The notes under the pieces: model-generated
Told to the model about the DNA's origin: nothing
The model's database searches: none
What the model saw: the letters and a program-made list of their open reading frames with translations, nothing else
Assembly (NCBI GenBank): GCA_017537515.1
Contig: JAFYKO010000108.1
Location: 1 to 10,040, forward strand
Direction: 5' to 3'
DNA length: 10,040 nucleotides
From: Clostridia bacterium
GTDB taxonomy: Bacteria > Bacillota > Clostridia > Christensenellales > UBA1242
In this document: positions 5,624 through 10,040 of the stretch, piece by piece
How the letters are laid out: every line of letters starts with the position of its first letter
Numbering within the stretch: the first letter of the stretch is position 1
Position numbers and translations under genes: made by a program

Positions 5624-5866
5624 ATGAATTTAAATCAAGCCGTAATGAAACGTGTTGAAGAAATATTAAAGCAAAAGTTGATGTCTTATTATAGATTGGA
5701 GTTAAACAGTGGGGTTAATCATTCTACTATGCAGAAATTAAAAAGTGCAGACCGAACGGGTTGTAATTTGAAAACAATATTTTTATTGATATATGGCTTA
5801 GGTGTTACGCCTGAGGAATTTTTTGCAAGCCCACTTTTTAAAGAGGAAAATATACAAATTGATTAG
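5624..5866 (+). CDS. XRE/Cro-type HTH regulator, array member 3
   Basis: 80 residues, one HTH domain: LNQAVMKRVEEILKQK, HTH SYYRLELNSGVNHSTMQKLK (21-40), then CNLKTIFLLIYGLGVTPEEFF and the tail SPLFKEENIQID. It pairs with member 4 (35 of 79 positions by hand alignment), sharing HST in the recognition helix, CNLK after it, and a (S/A)-x-LF-x-EENI tail. It is more distant from members 1 and 2. A strong AAAGGAG (5610-5616) precedes the ATG. It has a 107-bp upstream gap with repeat fragments, so it may have its own promoter. Member 4 starts 8 bp downstream. Confidence 0.87.
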   Translation: MNLNQAVMKRVEEILKQKLMSYYRLELNSGVNHSTMQKLKSADRTGCNLKTIFLLIYGLGVTPEEFFASPLFKEENIQID

Positions 5867-5874
5867 GAGGAAAA

Positions 5875-6114
5875 ATGAAAATTAGTCAAGCAGTAAGCGA
5901 AAGAATTAAAGAGTTGTTGGCAAACAAAGGTATGTCAATGTACAAATTGAAGAATTTATCAGGGCTTTCGCATTCAACATTTTCGTGTATTATTTACGGG
6001 AGATACAATTCGTGCAATTTGAAACCACTTTTAGCAATTATTTATGCATTAAAAATCTCTCCAAAAGAATTTTTTGACAGTACGTTATTTGATGAAGAGA
6101 ATATAGGAAATTAA
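5875..6114 (+). CDS. XRE/Cro-type HTH regulator, array member 4
   Basis: 79 residues, one HTH domain: ISQAVSERIKELLANKG, HTH SMYKLKNLSGLSHSTFSCII (21-40), then CNLKPLLAIIYALKISPKEFF and the tail DSTLFDEENIGN. The AGGAGG ribosome binding site (5865-5870) overlaps the stop codon of member 3, so the pair is translated from one message. The stop codon is followed at once by repeat copy C and then by the terminator at 6189-6216. Base composition is as AT-rich as the rest of the array. Confidence 0.88.
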   Translation: MKISQAVSERIKELLANKGMSMYKLKNLSGLSHSTFSCIIYGRYNSCNLKPLLAIIYALKISPKEFFDSTLFDEENIGN

Positions 6115-6181
6115 AATCCAACCTTAACTCCTAACTCCTAACTGCTAATTGCTAACTCGCCGAAGGCCTCACGCCTTTGGC
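6112..6181 (+). repeat. dispersed heptamer element, copy C (left arm missing)
   Basis: AAATCCAACC (6114-6123), the right arm of the inverted repeat in copy B, is followed by five heptamers (6125-6159) fitting TAAYTSC. A hairpin follows: GCCGAAGGC (6159-6167) pairs with GCCTTTGGC (6173-6181) with one G-T pair. The left arm GGTTGG... is absent, so the copy is truncated at the end of regulator 4. Confidence 0.7.
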
Positions 6182-6188
6182 AAAAGAA

Positions 6189-6216
6189 AAAAAACAGCGA
6201 ACGTTCGCTGTTTTTT
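6189..6216. terminator. bidirectional intrinsic terminator, 28-bp perfect palindrome
   Basis: The stem CAGCGAAC/GTTCGCTG (6195-6210) is flanked by A-run 6187-6194 and T-run 6211-6216, all perfectly self-complementary from 6189 to 6216. It lies between the convergent XRE array (+) and the small membrane protein gene (-) and should stop transcription from both. Confidence 0.92.
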
Positions 6217-6224
6217 CTAAGGCC

Positions 6225-6437
6225 TTACGCCAATACGAAAATCTTTCTTGCCACTATCATAGACACAAGGTCGATGATGTAGAAAACTGGGCAAAGGATG
6301 ATGTTAAGCACCACGCCAATCAAATTGTTGCGTTTGATACGAATCAAAACGCCCAAAATGATGTTGGTGATAGGGAAGATTGCAAGAATAAGGCTCACAA
6401 TCCATCCAAAACCCAAATATCCACTAGATTTTGCCAT
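6225..6437 (-). CDS. small two-helix membrane protein, function unknown
   Basis: 70 residues. Two hydrophobic helices, about 11-33 (GWIVSLILAIFPITNIILGV...) and 40-62, are joined by the basic loop RIKRNN. The longest open frame begins further upstream at 6554, but I chose the ATG at 6437 because AGGAGGGAG lies just before it (6450-6442) and the upstream extension contains the promoter sequence. I do not recognise a family. The gene stands alone between a promoter and the shared terminator at 6189-6216; the stop codon is 8 bases from that palindrome. Confidence 0.72.
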   Translation of the reverse strand: MAKSSGYLGFGWIVSLILAIFPITNIILGVLIRIKRNNLIGVVLNIILCPVFYIIDLVSMIVARKIFVLA

Positions 6438-6458
6438 TTTTCTCCCTCCTATGGGTAT

Positions 6459-6487
6459 AATATACATAATTTTTATGCAAATTTCAA
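6459..6487 (-). promoter_or_regulatory. promoter of the small membrane protein gene
   Basis: On the minus strand TTGAAA (6487-6482), 17 bases and TATATT (6464-6459) precede the ribosome binding site. The -10 lies in the 11-bp palindrome GTATAATATAC (6455-6465). Confidence 0.5.
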
Positions 6488-6547
6488 CAAAAATGACAAA
6501 AATTCCAAAAAAAATTAAAAAATTTTTAAAAAAGTCCGTTTTTTTTG

Positions 6548-6577
6548 TTGACATTGTATTATAAAAAGTGGTAAAAT
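6548..6577 (+). promoter_or_regulatory. strong promoter of the second TasA-like gene, with A/T-tract upstream
   Basis: Consensus TTGACA (6548-6553), 18 bases and TAAAAT (6572-6577). The preceding 50 bp are runs of A and T (6497-6546), resembling an UP element that binds the RNA polymerase alpha subunit. AAAGGGGG at 6593-6600 is the ribosome binding site. Together they suggest high expression. Confidence 0.7.
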
Positions 6578-6605
6578 TGGGTAAAGTAACATAAAGGGGG
6601 ATATT

Positions 6606-7169
6606 ATGCGAAAGAAATTAACAGCAACAATTTGCGTATTTTCAGGATTTTTGATTTGCGTTTCGATGCTTATCAGCAGTGTTCTTGCTGCGACAACCGC
6701 CACAGCAACAATCACAGCATCAGTTACATACACACCAGCCATCCAAGCGAAGATTTGGCTTAATGATGGTTCACAAGATTATTTGATATTCAATAATGCG
6801 GATGGCGAATCTACAGACGCAACTATGGAAGATGGCATTATAACAATTGATGGTTTGACATCTGCTGAAAGTGGAACAACATTTACATTTAAGGTTGCAA
6901 ATTACAGCCCAGAAGTTGACTTCTATTTTGGTTTAAATTTAAATGGAACGCCAACTTCACCTTTGGCAGGAACGACAGATATAATTGTTGAGGATACTTA
7001 TGACGCTATGACATCTATTCCGATTGGAGGTGTTGACTATAAATACAATACTACATTAATAGTTGACAATAACAAAACACAAGTAACCGCAATGTCTGTA
7101 ACGCCTGAAATTGTTATACCAGTAACATTAAACTTTGGAATAATCTTATTTGAATATTTGAATAATTAA
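6606..7169 (+). CDS. secreted TasA/CalY-like beta-rich protein, second copy
   Basis: 187 residues. The signal peptide (RKK, hydrophobic core to residue 25) probably ends after VLA at 26-28, followed by a Thr/Ala-rich start (ATTATATITASVTYTP). The central TTFTFKVANYSPEVDFYFGLN (91-111) aligns in pattern with the corresponding block of the protein at 2462-3052. The terminal NFGIILFEYLNN matches that protein's TFGIVLSN. No cysteine lies in the mature part. The likely role is an extracellular or surface matrix component; this is inferred from architecture, since overall identity to TasA is too low to judge by eye. The ATG is supported by AAAGGGGG 6 bases upstream. It has its own strong promoter and terminator, and converges on dnaE. 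Confidence 0.75.
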   Translation: MRKKLTATICVFSGFLICVSMLISSVLAATTATATITASVTYTPAIQAKIWLNDGSQDYLIFNNADGESTDATMEDGIITIDGLTSAESGTTFTFKVANYSPEVDFYFGLNLNGTPTSPLAGTTDIIVEDTYDAMTSIPIGGVDYKYNTTLIVDNNKTQVTAMSVTPEIVIPVTLNFGIILFEYLNN

Positions 7170-7213
7170 CATAACCCAAATACATAACCCCTTTTTATAG
7201 TAATTTTACGTAT

Positions 7214-7251
7214 AAAAAAACTTTTTTGACATCTTCAAAAAAGTTTTTTTT
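7214..7251 (+). terminator. intrinsic terminator of the second TasA-like gene
   Basis: A 16-bp perfect stem (7214-7229 with 7235-7250) with loop CATCT, almost entirely A and T, ends in a run of eight T. It lies 45 bp after the stop codon. The low GC content of the stem is unusual, but its length compensates; it is symmetrical and may act in both directions. Confidence 0.75.
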
Positions 7252-7264
7252 GATTCCAAATGTT

Positions 7265-7339
7265 GTTATGGTTGGATTTTGTAAATACTATTCAAATCCA
7301 ACCATAACTCCTCACTCCTCACTCCTAATTCCTAACTCA
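7265..7339 (+). repeat. dispersed heptamer element, copy B (most complete)
   Basis: A perfect 15-bp inverted repeat, GTTATGGTTGGATTT (7265-7279) and its complement (7294-7308), flanks a 14-base loop containing TGTAAATACTATTC. Five heptamers fitting TMAYTCM follow (7305-7339). Copy A reproduces the loop, arms and five heptamers on the opposite strand. No open frame is contained. Confidence 0.8.
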
Positions 7340-7341
7340 AC

Positions 7342-7358
7342 AATAACCGCTGGTTATT
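7342..7358 (-). terminator. hairpin overlapping the dnaE stop codon
   Basis: AATAACC (7342-7348) and GGTTATT (7352-7358) form a perfect 7-bp stem with loop GCT. The TAA stop of dnaE (7356-7354) lies inside the stem. On the minus strand it is followed by only a few T residues, so it is at best a weak terminator. Confidence 0.4.
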
Positions 7359-10040
7359 TTACTACCACATTCTCGCTTCCGAGAAGTCCGTTGAGTTGGT
7401 TTATGAGATAGTTGTTGATGTCGCAAGTGAGTTTGAATTTGAATGTCTTGTTTTGTGATGTACATCTCGCAATAACTTGACAATCCCCGTCGTACTCGGC
7501 GACAACCCCAACGACTTTGTCATAAAGTTCTTTGTCGGTGAGGTCAAATCTAAGATAAAGTCTTCTTTCGTCCACGTTTTGTGGCTCGGTGTTTGTTTGC
7601 CAAGGCACAACCCTGTCGATTATTACCTGTGGCCTTTCTCCGTCCTTGACGGTTACTTTTCCATAAATCGTAACAAGTCCGTCTTCCACAAGTGCTTTTT
7701 CGTTATTCTCAAAGCTTCTTGGGAATGCGACGCACTCTATTACGCCATAAATATCTTCAATCTTAACGCTCGCCATAATTTGTTTGCTTTTGGTGAATCT
7801 CTTCTTTACTTCGGATATAATTCCTCCGCAAACAACTTCCATTCCGTCGTGTATTTGGCTTTCAACTTCTTGTTGCGGTGCTTCGTCCTCCACGCCTTCC
7901 ATTGGCTCTTCGTAGGTCATCATATCGCTTGTGAGGTTGAAGTCCTTGAATTTGGACACATAATCATTAAGCGGATGGCCGGAGATATACACCCCAACAA
8001 ACTCTTTTTCAAACCTAAGCTTTGTTTCCTTGTTGAATTCCTTTATTTTTGGATACTTGTATTTCTCCTCAACGGGAACGCCGGTGTCAAACATAGAGGT
8101 TTGGCCTCTTACTCGGTCTTGGCGGACTTTCGCAACTCTTGCAACGAGGTATTCCCAGCTTGCCATTAACGCCGAACGGCTTACGCCGAAGCTGTCGAAT
8201 GCACCACCTAGGATAAGGCTTTCAAGACACTTTTTGTTTAGTGCTTGCTGGCTGACTCTCTTCAAGAAGTCTTCAAAGTCCTCATAGTCCCCGTTGGCCT
8301 TTCTTTCTTCGATAATACTATCCACCACGCCGATGCCTACGCCCTTTAATGCACTTATTCCAAACCTAATTTTTCCGTCCTCAACAGAGAAGTAAGTACG
8401 GCTTTTGTTTATGTCGGGAGGTAGGATTTCAATACCTTCACTGCGTGCGTAAGTTACGTATTTTTTTATATCGTCGCTGTTTGTAATGCGGTTGTTTAGC
8501 ACTGCGGTTAAGAATTCAACTTCATAATAGCATTTGAGGTAAGCAGTTTGGTAAGTCAAATACGCATACGCAGCTGCGTGGGACTTGTTGAAGGCGTAAG
8601 ATGCAAAGCTTTCCATTTCGCCAAACACTTGCTCTGCAACGTTTTGCGGAACGCCGAGGGCGAGGGCTCCTGCTATGTCCTTTTTGCCTTCTGGGTCTTT
8701 CCAACCGTTTATGAACTTCTCTTTCTCGTACGCCATTTTGTCTTTCTTTTTCTTACCCATAATACGGCGAACGTTGTCCGCTTGGCCCATATTATAGCCC
8801 CCAAGCACTTGGAATATCTTCATAACTTGTTCTTGGTAAACAATACAGCCATAAGTTACGTTTAGGATTGGTTCGAGAAGAGGGTGTGCGTATTCAATTT
8901 GTTCTTTGTTGTGTTTGTTTCTGATGTAGCGTGGAATACTATCCATTGGCCCTGGCCTAAACAACGCCACGCCCGCAATAATATCTTCGAGGCAGTCGGG
9001 CTTTAAGTTTTTCATAAAGTTCTTCATTCCGCCACTTTCTATTTGGAAAATAGCGTCGGTGTTTCCGCTACTTATAAGTTCGTAAACTTTTGGGTCGTTG
9101 TATTCCATATCGTAAAAATCGACGTCAACGCCGTGGATAGCCTTGATGTACTTCAAAGCCTTGTCGATATCCGTCAGCGTTCTGAGGCCCAAAAAGTCCA
9201 TTTTGAGTAGGCCTAGGCTTTCAAGTTCGGTCATATTGTATTGGGTTGTAACATCCTCGCCGTTTCTTGCAAGTGGTACATAGTCATCGACCCTAGATGG
9301 GGCGATAAGCACGCCCGCTGCGTGCATTGAGGTGTTTCGAGGGAAGCCCTCGAGTTTTATTGCCATATCTGCAACACGCTTGACGAAGTCGTCGGTGTCG
9401 TACATTTGTTTTAGTGCTGGGATGATGTATTTGTCGTCTTCGGGGTTACCGGTCTTTCCGAAGTAATATTTCAGCACTGGTGGGTGGGTGAGTCCGTCGG
9501 GCATTTTGCTTGGGACTTCTTTTGTTATTTTTTCCGCATCGCTGTAAGGCATTTGCAGTGTTCTTGCGACGTCTCGGATAGCGTTCTTCGCCGCCATAGT
9601 TCCGAAGGTTACAATCATTGCGACGTTGTCTTTCCCGTACTTTTCTCTCACATAGTCCACGACTTCGAGGCGTCTATCCATACAGAAGTCGATATCAAAA
9701 TCGGGCATAGAGACTCTTTCTCTGTGTATGAAACGTTCAAAGATAAGGTCGTATTTAAGCGGGTCGACGAGGGTTATGCCTGTTGTGTAGGCAACCAAAC
9801 TTCCCGCACCCGAGCCACGCCCTGGGCCAACGGGGATGTCGTTACGTCTTGCCCAGTTGACGTAGTCCCAAACGACCAAGAAATACTCCACAAACCCGAG
9901 TTCGTTGATTATTTCAAGTTCAGTATCAAGGCGGTTGCGAATCTCGGGGGTGATTTCCTTATAACACCTTGGAAGTCCGTCGTTTGCGAGCTTGGACAGG
10001 TATTCAAAGTTGGATAGTCCGTCGGGTGAGGTGTAGGCCG
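7354..10040 (-). CDS. dnaE: DNA polymerase III subunit alpha, partial (N-terminus beyond window)
   Basis: About 895 C-terminal residues of the replicative polymerase alpha subunit; the frame is open to position 10040. Numbering from the GTG at 9891 (which is Val, not a start): palm motif GPGRGSGAGSLVAY at 22-35, catalytic acidic motif PDFDIDF at 63-69, and third catalytic Asp232 in KMDFLGLRTL. Finger motifs include ALFRPGPM (309-316) and NVRRIMGKKKKDKM (373-386). QTSMF at 597-601 fits the beta-clamp binding consensus at the place of the E. coli QADMF motif. An OB-fold (about 683-760) and a short C-terminal domain follow. Upstream of 9891 the reading ITPEIRNRLDTELEIINELG confirms the gene continues into the missing PHP domain. 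All catalytic residues are present, so it should be functional. Composition is less AT-rich than the XRE array. Confidence 0.97.
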   Translation of the reverse strand, partial: AYTSPDGLSNFEYLSKLANDGLPRCYKEITPEIRNRLDTELEIINELGFVEYFLVVWDYVNWARRNDIPVGPGRGSGAGSLVAYTTGITLVDPLKYDLIFERFIHRERVSMPDFDIDFCMDRRLEVVDYVREKYGKDNVAMIVTFGTMAAKNAIRDVARTLQMPYSDAEKITKEVPSKMPDGLTHPPVLKYYFGKTGNPEDDKYIIPALKQMYDTDDFVKRVADMAIKLEGFPRNTSMHAAGVLIAPSRVDDYVPLARNGEDVTTQYNMTELESLGLLKMDFLGLRTLTDIDKALKYIKAIHGVDVDFYDMEYNDPKVYELISSGNTDAIFQIESGGMKNFMKNLKPDCLEDIIAGVALFRPGPMDSIPRYIRNKHNKEQIEYAHPLLEPILNVTYGCIVYQEQVMKIFQVLGGYNMGQADNVRRIMGKKKKDKMAYEKEKFINGWKDPEGKKDIAGALALGVPQNVAEQVFGEMESFASYAFNKSHAAAYAYLTYQTAYLKCYYEVEFLTAVLNNRITNSDDIKKYVTYARSEGIEILPPDINKSRTYFSVEDGKIRFGISALKGVGIGVVDSIIEERKANGDYEDFEDFLKRVSQQALNKKCLESLILGGAFDSFGVSRSALMASWEYLVARVAKVRQDRVRGQTSMFDTGVPVEEKYKYPKIKEFNKETKLRFEKEFVGVYISGHPLNDYVSKFKDFNLTSDMMTYEEPMEGVEDEAPQQEVESQIHDGMEVVCGGIISEVKKRFTKSKQIMASVKIEDIYGVIECVAFPRSFENNEKALVEDGLVTIYGKVTVKDGERPQVIIDRVVPWQTNTEPQNVDERRLYLRFDLTDKELYDKVVGVVAEYDGDCQVIARCTSQNKTFKFKLTCDINNYLINQLNGLLGSENVVVK

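Noticed and set aside
4435..6114. toxin-antitoxin or phage-defence operon
   Set aside because: XRE proteins are common antitoxins and SLOG domains occur in some defence systems. However, no toxin, nuclease, TIR or other effector is encoded, and DUF1273-type SLOG proteins are not established defence effectors.
6438..6554. N-terminal extension of the small membrane protein to 109 residues
   Set aside because: The extension covers the A/T-tract and the promoter boxes. The internal ATG at 6437 has a strong ribosome binding site directly upstream.
4236..7339. CRISPR array or VNTR-type coding repeat
   Set aside because: The heptamer units have no spacers, are only five units long and lie outside genes. 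No cas gene is present.
7477..8169. 230-residue open frame on the plus strand
   Set aside because: It lies opposite dnaE, whose motifs are continuous here. Its His/Phe-rich translation is typical of a shadow frame.
9484..10017. 177-residue plus-strand open frame
   Set aside because: Antisense to the catalytic part of dnaE; no own motif or ribosome binding site.

Overview
The window looks like a chromosomal segment of an AT-rich member of the Bacillota, most likely an uncultured clostridial (gut-type) lineage. The inference rests on strong AGGAGG-type ribosome binding sites, the DnaE sequence, a YpsA-like SLOG protein, a DUF2207 membrane protein ending in a Gly-rich GGSW tail, and TasA/CalY-like secreted proteins. 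I cannot place it at genus level from sequence alone.

Layout. 1-1965 (+): a DUF2207 multi-pass membrane protein whose signal region lies upstream of its first standard start codon. 1966-2461: no gene, but a dense run of about ten short, mostly perfect inverted repeats, a heptamer tract, and a terminator. 2462-3052 (-): a secreted TasA-like protein. 3053-3222: divergent promoter region. 3223-4218 (+): an alpha/beta hydrolase of the HSL/acetyl-esterase type. 4219-4434: a dispersed repeat (copy A) and a long hairpin. 4435-4941 (-): a SLOG-domain (DUF1273/YpsA-like) protein, divergent from 5033-6114 (+), an array of four paralogous one-domain XRE/Cro regulators. 6112-6216: repeat copy C and a strong bidirectional terminator. 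6225-6437 (-): a 70-residue two-helix membrane protein. 6606-7169 (+): a second TasA-like secreted protein. 7170-7353: terminator, repeat copy B and a hairpin at the end of dnaE. 7354-10040 (-): the polymerase, C-terminal and hairpin-flanked end of DNA polymerase III alpha subunit (dnaE), running off the right edge.

How they relate. dnaE is housekeeping. The rest is accessory: surface or secreted proteins (DUF2207 protein and two TasA-like proteins with their own promoters) and a compact regulatory island (SLOG protein plus four XRE regulators) that is visibly more AT-rich than dnaE or the hydrolase. This island is bracketed by inverted copies of a dispersed element made of a GGTTGG...CCAACC inverted repeat followed by exactly five degenerate heptamers. 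A third copy sits downstream of the second TasA-like gene. The four-regulator array, its divergent SLOG partner, the heptamer element and the hairpin cluster are the most unusual content. No toxin, nuclease, integrase or transposase gene is visible, so I do not claim a defence system or a classical mobile element.
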